A DNA stretch of 17,073 nt. Origin: Acidobacteriota bacterium (lineage in GTDB: Bacteria; Acidobacteriota; Polarisedimenticolia; J045). Below are positions 8,341 to 15,668 of the stretch, one piece after another. The stretch spans positions 1 through 17,073 of the forward strand of contig JALTMS010000312.1 of the NCBI GenBank assembly GCA_027001345.1. Direction: 5' to 3'. Every line of letters begins with the position of its first letter. Within the stretch, counting starts at the first letter, position 1. Under the pieces are notes generated by a model. That model searched no databases and had not been told where the DNA came from. It saw only the letters and a program-made list of their open reading frames with translations. Made by a program: the position numbers and the translations under genes.

Positions 8341-8888
8341 GCGGCCCGCCCAGCGGCATCGGCCTGCGCCTCGGCGGCCAGCCGTTCGAGTCCGCGCTCG
8401 AAGAGCGGACCGACCATCGAGTCCATTGTCAGAGCCAGCAGGCGAGCGATGGGATTGGCGCCCACCTCGCCTCGCATGGTCCAGATCACCCTGGTTCCGC
8501 CGCCGGGAAGGTCCTCGTAGCCGATACCACCCTGGCTCTGGTAGCGCCCCTGATCGAAAGCCAGGTCATAGGTGATCCCTGCCTCCGGCGAAGAAGTGGT
8601 CACCACCAGGGCGCCGTCGCCGGAATCACCGACCCAGGTCTGGCTGGCACCGGGGCCACTGGAGATCGCGCCAGGGGTCACGACGATGCTCGGATCCTGC
8701 TCCTTCCAGGGAGTCCAGCGATCCCACTGAGTCAAGTCTCCCACCAGGGCGTGAACCACGGCGCGGTCGGCGTGAATCTCGACCGAACGGCTGACCTGGA
8801 AGGTGGAGGGCAGCAGCAGACCCACGATACAGAGCAAGGCAGTGAGCACCACGAGGACGATCCCGACGCGTATCAGAACTCTCTTCAT
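8331..8888 (-). CDS. Membrane-anchored SRPBCC (START/polyketide cyclase-like) family protein
   Basis: A 185-residue protein with one N-terminal membrane segment (about 5-27, ending in LLLPS) followed by an SRPBCC/Bet v1-like domain (about 30-175). Family-type features are the SRSVEIHADRAVVHALVGD strand-helix start, the WDRWTPWKE motif and the WTMRGEV strand late in the fold. Such domains bind hydrophobic ligands, but no ligand or reaction can be named here. The ATG at 8888 puts the membrane segment at the N terminus and has GGGAG about ten bases upstream; the longer frame to 9005 would prepend non-hydrophobic residues overlapping the kinase start. Its TAG at 8331-8333 lies inside the aldolase gene. 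It is divergent from the histidine kinase. The fold assignment is fairly firm and the function unknown. Confidence 0.8.
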   Translation of the reverse strand: MKRVLIRVGIVLVVLTALLCIVGLLLPSTFQVSRSVEIHADRAVVHALVGDLTQWDRWTPWKEQDPSIVVTPGAISSGPGASQTWVGDSGDGALVVTTSSPEAGITYDLAFDQGRYQSQGGIGYEDLPGGGTRVIWTMRGEVGANPIARLLALTMDSMVGPLFERGLERLAAEAQADAAGRAAQR

Positions 8889-8928
8889 CACCCTGCTCCC
8901 GGAAACTAACAGACTCGACTCCGCTATT

Positions 8929-8957
8929 TTGTCACCCCCTTGTAAGGGTTGTAAACT
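8929..8957 (+). promoter_or_regulatory. Sigma70-like promoter of the hybrid histidine kinase gene, with internal palindrome
   Basis: TTGTCA (8929-8934) and TAAACT (8952-8957) are separated by exactly 17 bases, giving 5/6 and 4/6 matches to the standard -35 and -10 boxes. The start of transcription would fall near 8964, leaving a leader of about 28 bases. The spacer holds a palindrome, CCCTT-GT-AAGGG (8937-8948), and two direct TTGTAA copies (8940-8945 and 8949-8954) nine bases apart, either of which could be an operator. Promoter function is inferred from sequence match only. Confidence 0.5.
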
Positions 8958-8991
8958 GCCGGATCGGGAGGGGGATTCACAGCGCGCCGGT

Positions 8992-11022
8992 ATGGCAGGG
9001 TCCATGGATCCGATTGGCGGACAGGACGGCGATCTCTACCGGACGATGTTCGAGGAGAATCCGGCGATCAAGCTGCTGATCGATCCGGTGGACGGACGTA
9101 TCGTCGATGCCAACGCGGCGGCCCGTGCGTTCTATGGCTGGACTCGCCAGCAGCTTCTCTCCCGCTGCATCAGCGACCTGGACATCGCGCCACCCGAAGA
9201 GGTACAGCGCTTGATGCAGCGCGCGCTGAGCGGTGAGGAGACGATCTTTTTCTTCCGTCACCGCCTGGCCTCCGGCGAGATCCGAGAAATGGAGGCCCAT
9301 ACCGGTCCGCTGATCGTCCGGGACAGGCACCTGCTGCACTCGATCCTGCACGACATCACCGCTCGCAGGCGACAGCAGCGGCTCGGCGAAGAACTGCTCG
9401 CTCTGGTCGCGACCCTGGGCGCGACAGAGCATCTCGACCGGGCCCTCGCCGCGATCATCACCACGGCCCTGGCCCAGGAGGGCGTGGAGGCCGCCGGTGT
9501 CTACCTGATGGCCCCGCCGGCGCAGGCCGCCGGACTCGCTGCTCATCAGGGTTTCCCCCGGGCGCTGCTACGAGCGCTGGGATCTGCCGGCGGCGACAGC
9601 CCGCTGGCCGAAGTTCTCGCCTCGGAGTCGCCCGTATTCCACGCCGTAGAGACCCTGCTCGCCGACAGGGATCTCGAGGGTGAGCAACTCGGCTTCGAAG
9701 GGCTCTCCGGCATCGCCATGCGCTCGGCCGACGAAACCATCGCCGTTCTCGTGGTGGGTACGACCCTCGGGCCGGCTTTCGGCGCGCCCGGCCGCCACGC
9801 CCTGCAAGCCATCGCCACCCACGCCGCCGCACCCCTCGCCCGCCTGATCGCCACCCTCGAACAGCACCGGAAGGAAGCCCAGCGACAGGACGCTCGCCGG
9901 CTCGAGAGCCTGAGTCGGCTGGCGGGAGGTATGGCCCACGATTTCAACAATCTGCTGATGGGCGTTCTGGGCTACTCGGCGATGATCCGGGCCGAAGTCC
10001 CCCCTGAACATCCCGCCAGCACCCATGCCCGTCGCATCGAACAGGCCGCCCGCCGGGCTGCCTCCCTGACCCGTCAGCTCCTGGCCTATGCCGGTCGCGG
10101 CAACCTGGAGCTGCGCCCCTGCGATCCCGGCGGGCTACTCGAGGGGATGCGCGACCTGCTGGCGGTCTGCGTGCCACGGCATGCGGCGCTGAGAATCGAG
10201 ACCGCCCCGGACCTGCCACCGATCGAGGGAGATCCCTCCCAGCTCCGGCAGGTGCTGATGAACCTGGTGACCAACGCCACGGAAGCCCTGCCCGAGGGCC
10301 GGGGCACGGTCCACCTGCGCGCCGAGCGTGTGGCACTCGATGGCGAGCCCCTGGCCGGCGCTTTCGGCGGAGATACTCCCGAACCCGGAGACTACGTACG
10401 CCTCGAGGTCAGCGACGATGGCTGCGGCATCGCCCCGGAGAACCTGCCACGGATCTTCGATCCCTTCTACAGCACCAAGCCCGGTGGCCGCGGGCTGGGC
10501 CTGGCGGCAGTAGCCGGCCTGGTACTCGGCCATCGAGGCTGTCTGACCGTCAGCTCGAAGCCCGGCGGGGGGACCACGGTCAGTGTCTATCTGCCATCGG
10601 ACATTCGACCTGCGGCAGTCCGACCCGCGACCCCCATCGCCGCCGAGCCGCCGAGCCATCGCAAGGTACTCGTCGCCGACGACGAAGCACTGGTTCGAGA
10701 CTTCGTCAGCGAGGTACTGCGGCAGGCGGGCTACAGCGTCGAGACGGTCGATGGCGGGCGCGCAGCGGTCGCCGCCTTCACTCGGGATCCGGGGGGCTTC
10801 GATGCGGTGCTGCTCGACATGACCATGCCCGATATGAGCGGCGACCAGGTCCTCGAGGCGATCCGCCGTATCGACCCCCAGGTGCGCGTGCTGCTCTCGA
10901 GCGGATACACGGCCGACGACATCGCCTCCCGCGTGGAAGGCTCGGCGGCGGCGGGTTTTCTGCAGAAGCCCTACTCCGACTCCGACCTGCTGCGCAAGCT
11001 CGAACAAGTGCTCAGCGGCTGA
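8992..11022 (+). CDS. Soluble hybrid sensor histidine kinase (PAS-GAF-HisKA-HATPase-REC)
   Basis: A 676-residue cytoplasmic two-component kinase with no membrane segment. Domains: PAS (about 13-125), GAF (about 133-295), HisKA with phospho-acceptor His316 in MAHDFNNLL, HATPase_c (about 410-530) with N-box Asn424/Asn428 (MNLVTNATEAL), G1 box DDGCG (475-479) and a GRGLGL G2 box, then a receiver domain (about 558-676) with acidic pocket Asp563/Asp564, phosphorylated Asp609 (LLDMTMP) and Lys658 (QKPY). The H-box type is close to NtrB-like kinases. It senses an unknown signal through PAS/GAF; phosphate would pass from His316 to Asp609 and then perhaps to a separate regulator, since no output domain or response regulator gene is in the window. 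ATG 8992 is preferred; a GGGAGGGGG tract lies rather far (16 bases) upstream, and ATG 9004 is the alternative. Confidence 0.93.
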   Translation: MAGSMDPIGGQDGDLYRTMFEENPAIKLLIDPVDGRIVDANAAARAFYGWTRQQLLSRCISDLDIAPPEEVQRLMQRALSGEETIFFFRHRLASGEIREMEAHTGPLIVRDRHLLHSILHDITARRRQQRLGEELLALVATLGATEHLDRALAAIITTALAQEGVEAAGVYLMAPPAQAAGLAAHQGFPRALLRALGSAGGDSPLAEVLASESPVFHAVETLLADRDLEGEQLGFEGLSGIAMRSADETIAVLVVGTTLGPAFGAPGRHALQAIATHAAAPLARLIATLEQHRKEAQRQDARRLESLSRLAGGMAHDFNNLLMGVLGYSAMIRAEVPPEHPASTHARRIEQAARRAASLTRQLLAYAGRGNLELRPCDPGGLLEGMRDLLAVCVPRHAALRIETAPDLPPIEGDPSQLRQVLMNLVTNATEALPEGRGTVHLRAERVALDGEPLAGAFGGDTPEPGDYVRLEVSDDGCGIAPENLPRIFDPFYSTKPGGRGLGLAAVAGLVLGHRGCLTVSSKPGGGTTVSVYLPSDIRPAAVRPATPIAAEPPSHRKVLVADDEALVRDFVSEVLRQAGYSVETVDGGRAAVAAFTRDPGGFDAVLLDMTMPDMSGDQVLEAIRRIDPQVRVLLSSGYTADDIASRVEGSAAAGFLQKPYSDSDLLRKLEQVLSG

Positions 11023-11026
11023 CGGC

Positions 11027-11048
11027 CCGGCGGATCGTGACCCGCCGG
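11027..11048 (+). terminator. GC-rich hairpin just after the histidine kinase stop codon
   Basis: CCGGCGG (11027-11033) pairs perfectly with CCGCCGG (11042-11048) around an eight-base loop, starting four bases after the kinase stop. No T-tract follows, so it is at best a U-less or Rho-assisted terminator or an mRNA 3'-end stabiliser. Confidence 0.4.
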
Positions 11049-11083
11049 CGCTCGGGATCGCTTCGCATGGTAGATTCTCCGCC

Positions 11084-11102
11084 GGTCCGGAAAGTCCGGA
11101 CC
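11084..11102 (+). repeat. Inverted repeat in the methyltransferase leader
   Basis: GGTCCGG and CCGGACC form a perfect seven-base stem with loop AAAGT, 20 bases before the methyltransferase ATG. The same bases can be read as two direct GTCCGGA copies nine bases apart. It could be an operator, a leader hairpin or a second terminator part for the kinase gene; no T-tract follows. TAGATT at 11071-11076 just upstream could be a -10 box but lacks a -35. Confidence 0.5.
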
Positions 11103-11122
11103 ACGACCGCCACGGAGACGTC

Positions 11123-11986
11123 ATGGGTACCGACAAGAAGAAAAAGCGCGAGAAGACTCTCGCCGAGCAGGCAGACAAGTACGTTCTCTACGAGGCCGCG
11201 GTGCAGTCTCCGGACGTCGATGCGTCCTTTTTTCGCAAGGTCTTCCGCAAGCGCTTCTCCCGCGATCCCCGCATCTTGCGCGAGGATTTCTGCGGAACGG
11301 CGGCCGTCTGCTGCCAGTGGGCCCGCTCGGGACGCGATCGGCTGGCCATCGGCGTGGACCTCGACCCGGTGCCCCTGGCCTGGGCCCGGCAGCACAACCT
11401 CGCCGCCCTGCCGCGCAAGGTGCGAGAACGTGTCCAGCTCGTTCAGGGAGACGTACGCGAAGTCGAGGGGCCCGCGGCCGACGTGGTCGCAGCCCAGAAC
11501 TTCTCGTTCTTCATCTTCAAGACCCGGGACGAAATGCGCGGCTATTTCGAAGCTGCCCGGCGGCATCTGGCCGAGGAGGGGCTACTGATCCTGGACATGA
11601 TGGGCGGCTCCCAGTCCCACATCGAAGACCATGTGGAAAAGCGCAAGGTGGGCAAGGGCAAGGTGGCCGGCATCTCCCATCCGGCGTTCCAGTACCTCTG
11701 GGAGCAGCGGCGTTTCGATCCGATCACCCACCGCTCGAAGAACCACATCCACTTCCGCTTCCGGGACGGCAGCCGTCTCCGGCGAGCCTTCAGCTACGAC
11801 TGGCGCCTGTGGACCCTGCCGGAAGTGCAGGAGGTGCTCGTCGAGGCCGGTTTCGACGAGGTGCAGGTCTACTGGGAGGGCACCGACTCGAAAACCGGCG
11901 AGGGCAACGGCCGCTATCGACCGCGCCGGCACGCACCGGCTGACCCGGCATGGATCGCCTACGTCGTGGCCGCCAGGACTCGCTGA
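11123..11986 (+). CDS. Class I SAM-dependent methyltransferase, substrate unknown
   Basis: A 287-residue predicted cytoplasmic methyltransferase of Rossmann fold. The N-terminal 20 residues are very basic (KKKKREK). Motif I is EDFCGTAAVC (54-63), followed by the cofactor-binding acidic strand end GVDLDP (77-82), a QGDV motif and an AQNFSFF segment at the position of motif IV. The C-terminal third carries a HIHFRF-RDGS strand pair and a typical LPEVQEVLVEAGFDEVQVYWEG ending of the fold (split here only by reading). Nothing in the motifs identifies the substrate. The ATG has GGAG five bases upstream (11114-11117). It follows the kinase by 100 bases holding two hairpins, so it may have its own promoter. 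Its stop lies three bases from the stop of the convergent small gene, leaving no room for a separate terminator. Confidence 0.85.
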   Translation: MGTDKKKKREKTLAEQADKYVLYEAAVQSPDVDASFFRKVFRKRFSRDPRILREDFCGTAAVCCQWARSGRDRLAIGVDLDPVPLAWARQHNLAALPRKVRERVQLVQGDVREVEGPAADVVAAQNFSFFIFKTRDEMRGYFEAARRHLAEEGLLILDMMGGSQSHIEDHVEKRKVGKGKVAGISHPAFQYLWEQRRFDPITHRSKNHIHFRFRDGSRLRRAFSYDWRLWTLPEVQEVLVEAGFDEVQVYWEGTDSKTGEGNGRYRPRRHAPADPAWIAYVVAARTR

Positions 11987-11989
11987 CCC

Positions 11990-12556
11990 TCATTCCTCCG
12001 CGGGACCGTAGAGCGCCTCGACCACCGCGCGAGCCACCGTGTCGGCACCGGCGGCGATGTCCCCCGGCCAGGGCTGCTCGTAGCGCCGCTGCCAGCGCCG
12101 TGTGGAAGCGTCGGCGGGGATCAACCTGAGCTGGATGCGGACCCCCCCTTCGACCTCGAAGAGCGTGGCGGTCAGCGCCGCCCGAGCCCCGGCCCGGCGG
12201 GCGAGCTGCGGGATGTAGGTCGTCGCATCGACGGGCCCGTCTTCCCCCTGTACGACCCGGGCCCGGCCGGCCAGGTGATGCGCGAGCGCATCGAGCAGCG
12301 CTGCGGACCACCGCCGTTCGGCGTCGGTCTCCCCGAGGGCCAGCGGCGCCGTCAGCAGCAGCGGATCCGGCTTGGGTGGACTCAGGGCCTCGGCCCTGCC
12401 GGGAAGCCAACCCCGCACAGCGAACAGGGCGAACAGGAGCACAAGGAGCAGGCCGGCCCCGGAAAACAACCGGTCCCAGCCGGAGGAGCGGACGATGCGC
12501 CTGGCATCGAGGCGGGGGGAGGTCTCCCCGGAGCCTTGTTGTGTTCCGCCCACCAT
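11990..12556 (-). CDS. Membrane-anchored small protein resembling TolB-N/FlgO-type domain
   Basis: A 188-residue protein: a short cytoplasmic start, one membrane segment (about 33-48, GLLLVLLFALFAVRG) and an extracytoplasmic domain (about 60-185). The pattern LLLTAPLALGE, then a LLDALAHHL helix, ARVVQGED, RAGARAALTATLFEVEGGVRIQLRLI and AVARAVVEAL follows the order of elements known from TolB-N/FlgO-like domains that often sit behind membrane segments in signalling proteins. The likeness is by eye and only moderate. No catalytic residues are visible. The start at 12556 is well supported by GGAGGAAGG (12562-12570) at five-base spacing, although the frame is open much further upstream (to 13003, antisense to fabF). 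It is convergent with the methyltransferase and divergent from fabF, hence monocistronic. Confidence 0.6.
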   Translation of the reverse strand: MVGGTQQGSGETSPRLDARRIVRSSGWDRLFSGAGLLLVLLFALFAVRGWLPGRAEALSPPKPDPLLLTAPLALGETDAERRWSAALLDALAHHLAGRARVVQGEDGPVDATTYIPQLARRAGARAALTATLFEVEGGVRIQLRLIPADASTRRWQRRYEQPWPGDIAAGADTVARAVVEALYGPAEE

Positions 12557-12561
12557 CCCAG

Positions 12562-12570
12562 CCTTCCTCC
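12562..12570 (-). promoter_or_regulatory. Ribosome binding site of the TolB-N/FlgO-like gene
   Basis: GGAGGAAGG on the minus strand, five bases before the ATG at 12556. It decides the start against a much longer open frame that overlaps fabF on the other strand. Confidence 0.75.
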
Positions 12571-12677
12571 GCCACCGGTCCCGTCGAGTTCCGGGCGAGA
12601 AACACCTCCCCCCTCGACCCCGAATCAGCGTAGAGTCTATACGTCGCCAGGCGGCCGCGGAACAGTCTGCGGTCAAC

Positions 12678-12691
12678 GGGCAGTCCTGCCC
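12678..12691. repeat. Perfect palindrome in the fabF upstream region
   Basis: GGGCAG-TC-CTGCCC is a perfect six-base inverted repeat with a two-base centre, in the 244-base divergent gap (12557-12800) between the TolB-N/FlgO-like gene and fabF, about 110 bases before the fabF ATG. It could be a regulator site shared by both genes. Apart from this, the two ribosome binding sites and a weak minus-strand TATAGA (12641 to 12636) without a good -35, I see nothing definite in the gap. Confidence 0.45.
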
Positions 12692-12800
12692 ATCAGGAGG
12701 GTGGACGAAAGTCAATCCGAGGGGGCCTGTTTCCATCCCCTCGGTATCGACACCAGCGTCGAGCAGCGGTGCGAGGCTGCTGCCGCCGTGGAGGGTCACG

Positions 12801-14099
12801 ATGGGGAGCGTTCGGGGAGAAGGGGTCGTCATCACGGGGGTCGGCCCGATTTCGTCCATCGGCATCGGCAAGGAGAAGTTCTGGAGCGCCCTGCTCGAAG
12901 GACGCGTCGGCGCGCGTCGCATCGACTTCGACTGGCTCGACGAGCGTATCAAGACCCGGGTCGGCGCTCCGGTCGACGACTTCGACCCCACCGCATTCGG
13001 CATCGAAGAACGGGAAGCCCGACTGCTCGACCCCGCCGCTCAATTCGCCGTGGCCGCGGCCCGCATGGCCCTCGAGGACGCGGGCCTGGTCATCGACCCC
13101 GTCGAGGGCCGCAAGCCGGTGTTTCGGGTGCGCGACATCGACAGCGAGCGGGCCGGCGTGATCCTCGGTACTGGCGTCGGCGGCCTGATCACCGTCGAAC
13201 GCTCCCACCGCAACTGGACCCAGAGGGGACCGCTGTCGGGCGTCTCGCGCTACGCGCTGCCGATGCTGATCCCCAACGCGGTGCCGGCCCAGGTGGCGAT
13301 CAAGTACGGCTTCAAGGGTGAGTGCAAGGCCGTGGCCACGGCCTGCGCCGCCGGTACGATGGCCATCGGCGACGCATGGCGTCTGCTGCGGGACGGCGAA
13401 CTGGACATGGTCCTGACCGGCGGCGCCGAGCGCGTGCTCTCCGACGAGGACGGCTACGGGTTGATCGGTTTCGATCTGCTGCGCACCGTCTCGACCCGCA
13501 ACGACGATCCTCAGAGCGCCTCCCGCCCCTTCGACGCGGACCGGGACGGCTTCGTGATGAGTGAAGGCGCGGGTATCGTCCTGCTCGAGCGCGAGAGCCA
13601 CGCCCGCGCCCGCGGGGCCCACATTTACGCCCGCATCGACGGCTATGCGGCGACCTGCGACGCCCACTCGATGATGCAGCTCGAGCCCTCCGGCGACCAG
13701 ATGGTACGGGTCATGCGGAGGGCCATGGCAGCGGCGGACGCCGCTCCCGACGAGATCGGCTACGTCAACGCTCACGGAACCTCGACCCGGCTCAACGACC
13801 CCACCGAGAGCAAGGCTCTGCACCAGGTGATGGGCAGCCGGGTATGGGACACACTCGTCTCATCGACCAAGGCGATGACCGGCCACGCCATCGCCGCCTC
13901 GGGAGCCCTCGAAGTGATCACCACCGCCATGAGCCTGGCGGGTAAAGTGGCGCACCGTTGCGTCAACTTGCAGAATCCGGATCCGGAATGCGACCTCAAC
14001 CTCCCAAGGGAAAACCAGCCCATCGGCGGCCTGGCGGCGCTGTCCAACTCCTTCGGTTTTGGCGGACACAACGCCACCCTGGTGCTGCGCGCGCCCTGA
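12801..14099 (+). CDS. fabF: 3-oxoacyl-ACP synthase II (beta-ketoacyl-ACP synthase)
   Basis: A 432-residue thiolase-fold condensing enzyme that elongates acyl-ACP with malonyl-ACP in fatty-acid synthesis, in the cytoplasm. The Cys-His-His triad is complete: Cys182 in TACAAG, His325 in NAHGTST and His362 in STKAMTGH, with conserved Lys357 and the C-terminal GFGGHN loop. The chain is about 20 residues longer than E. coli FabF; about 12 of these form an insertion near 100-113, between the GLVID helix end and the AGVILGTG strand. ATG 12801 has GGAGGG five bases upstream (12790-12795); the frame is open to 12372 but the extension is low-complexity and overlaps the neighbouring gene. It is the first gene of a likely fabF-lnt-glpD unit. 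A specialised paralogue of FabF cannot be excluded, as no acpP or fabG is in view. Confidence 0.94.
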   Translation: MGSVRGEGVVITGVGPISSIGIGKEKFWSALLEGRVGARRIDFDWLDERIKTRVGAPVDDFDPTAFGIEEREARLLDPAAQFAVAAARMALEDAGLVIDPVEGRKPVFRVRDIDSERAGVILGTGVGGLITVERSHRNWTQRGPLSGVSRYALPMLIPNAVPAQVAIKYGFKGECKAVATACAAGTMAIGDAWRLLRDGELDMVLTGGAERVLSDEDGYGLIGFDLLRTVSTRNDDPQSASRPFDADRDGFVMSEGAGIVLLERESHARARGAHIYARIDGYAATCDAHSMMQLEPSGDQMVRVMRRAMAAADAAPDEIGYVNAHGTSTRLNDPTESKALHQVMGSRVWDTLVSSTKAMTGHAIAASGALEVITTAMSLAGKVAHRCVNLQNPDPECDLNLPRENQPIGGLAALSNSFGFGGHNATLVLRAP

Positions 14100-14128
14100 A
14101 CGGCGGGGACGAAAAAGCCCCTTCCCTC

Positions 14129-15661
14129 GTGCTGGCCTTCGTCGCCGGCCTGGTGGGTGCGGGACTGTGGCTACCTTTCGGGCTGGCACCCTTCTACTGG
14201 GTCGCGTTCCTGCTGTTTCTCCTCGCCTTCCGGCACGTCCGCAACAGCCGTCAAGCCATCAAGCTCGGGGTGGTGGTGGGCATCGCTCGCTACGCCGTGG
14301 CGGCCCATTTTCTGCTCGCTCTGCTGCGCTACTCGCCGCTGGCGATCGTCTTCTATCTGCTGGCCATCGTCTATATCCTGCCCTTTGCCATCCTCGAATC
14401 CTGGGGGGCGTTCTGGCTCGAGCGACGAACGGGACTACCCCGCGCAGTGGGTTTTGGGCTGATCTGGGCCATCCTGGAGAAGGTCCGCACCCTCAGCGAC
14501 CTGTCCTTTCCCGCCGATCTGCTGGCCCACGGCATGGGTTCCTCGCCGGACTGGCTGGCGATCACGGCCTGGACCGGACCGTTCGTCGTTCCCACCTGGA
14601 TGTGCCTGGTCGCCGCGGGCCTGCTGGCCTCGTGGATCGCCTGGAGGGGGGGGCACCGGGCGCGCGCCGCCCTGCTCGCGGTCTGCGCCCTGGCCGGCTG
14701 GCTGACTCCCCGTCTCGCGGCGCCGGCCCTGGCCGGCGACCCCGAGCCCCTTCCCGCGATGCGGGTCAGCATCGTCCAGCCCTTTGCCACGGTCGACGAA
14801 AAGAAGGACCCCCGGCAGTGGCCCCGGCTGCGCGAGCGCATCTGGCGCATGACCCGCAAGGCGGCGCAGGACGCCGACCTGGTGCTGTGGCCCGAGTCGG
14901 CCCGCCCCGGCCCGGTGATCTGGCGCACCGCCGAACCCTTCGCCGACCAGGATCTCTCCGAACTGGCTACCGAGGTCGGTGTGCCGATCCTCTACGGTGC
15001 CGACCTCTTCGCCTGGAATCGCACCGAAGCTCGCCGGCGCCTGGGCAAGCTCTACAACGGCGCTGCCCTGGCCACTCCCGGTGCGGTGGCCCACACCTGG
15101 TACGGCAAGCAGCGGCTGCTGCCCTTCGCCGAGGGCGTACCTTTCGCCGATCTGATCGGCTGGGACCCCTCGAAACGAAAGGGCGGAGACGGCTACCTCA
15201 CGCTGCTGGGCAACTTCACGCCGGGTCCCCGTCCGACCGTCTTCGAAGTGGGCGCCGCCCGCATCGGCGTGCTGATCTGCTACGAAGGCATGTACCCGCA
15301 GCTCGCCCGCCGCTATCGCAACGAGGGAGCCAACCTGCTCGTGGTGATGACCAACGATGCCTGGTGGGGCCGGAGTGTCTTTCCCTCCTGGCACGCCACC
15401 ATGGCGGGCACCCGGGCGCGGGAGCTGGACGTTCCGGTGGTGCGGGCCGCCAACTCGGGAGTCTCGTCGGTGGCCGATCGCCTCGGGCACGTACGCACCC
15501 GCAGCGGCGTGTCCGAGACCACCATTCTGCGGGGCACCGTTCGCCCCTCCTCCTCGCCACCGACCTTCTACGCGGTGCACGGCGACTGGCTGGTGGGCCT
15601 CGACCTGCTGATCATCGCCCTGGCTCTGGTCTTCGGCATCTTCCGGCGCCGGGCCGCCTGA
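14129..15661 (+). CDS. lnt: Apolipoprotein N-acyltransferase
   Basis: A 510-residue inner-membrane enzyme (E. coli Lnt: 512) that transfers an acyl chain from phospholipid to the N-terminal Cys of lipoproteins, the last step of their maturation. About five to seven membrane segments fill residues 1-215, then comes a periplasmic nitrilase-like domain (about 220-470), then a final membrane segment (about 487-505) and a basic tail. The Glu-Lys-Cys triad is visible: Glu256 in LWPES, Lys327 in YGKQRLLPFAEG and Cys384 in ICYEG, closely matching known positions 267, 335 and 387. The start is uncertain: no ATG is near, GTG 14129 has only a distant GGGGA upstream, and a CTG at 14096 would overlap the fabF stop. 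Either choice makes it closely coupled to fabF. A plausible client here is the predicted M2 lipoprotein peptidase. Confidence 0.93.
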   Translation: MLAFVAGLVGAGLWLPFGLAPFYWVAFLLFLLAFRHVRNSRQAIKLGVVVGIARYAVAAHFLLALLRYSPLAIVFYLLAIVYILPFAILESWGAFWLERRTGLPRAVGFGLIWAILEKVRTLSDLSFPADLLAHGMGSSPDWLAITAWTGPFVVPTWMCLVAAGLLASWIAWRGGHRARAALLAVCALAGWLTPRLAAPALAGDPEPLPAMRVSIVQPFATVDEKKDPRQWPRLRERIWRMTRKAAQDADLVLWPESARPGPVIWRTAEPFADQDLSELATEVGVPILYGADLFAWNRTEARRRLGKLYNGAALATPGAVAHTWYGKQRLLPFAEGVPFADLIGWDPSKRKGGDGYLTLLGNFTPGPRPTVFEVGAARIGVLICYEGMYPQLARRYRNEGANLLVVMTNDAWWGRSVFPSWHATMAGTRARELDVPVVRAANSGVSSVADRLGHVRTRSGVSETTILRGTVRPSSSPPTFYAVHGDWLVGLDLLIIALALVFGIFRRRAA

Positions 15662-15668
15662 CGCGGCC

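Noticed and set aside
12372..12800. N-terminal extension of fabF
   Set aside because: It overlaps the well-supported minus-strand TolB-N/FlgO-like gene, has low-complexity sequence, and a good ribosome binding site precedes ATG 12801.
12694..12800. Small leader peptide starting at GTG 12700 after AGGAGGG upstream of fabF
   Set aside because: The frame runs on without a stop deep into fabF and shows no conserved content, so a leader peptide is not supported.
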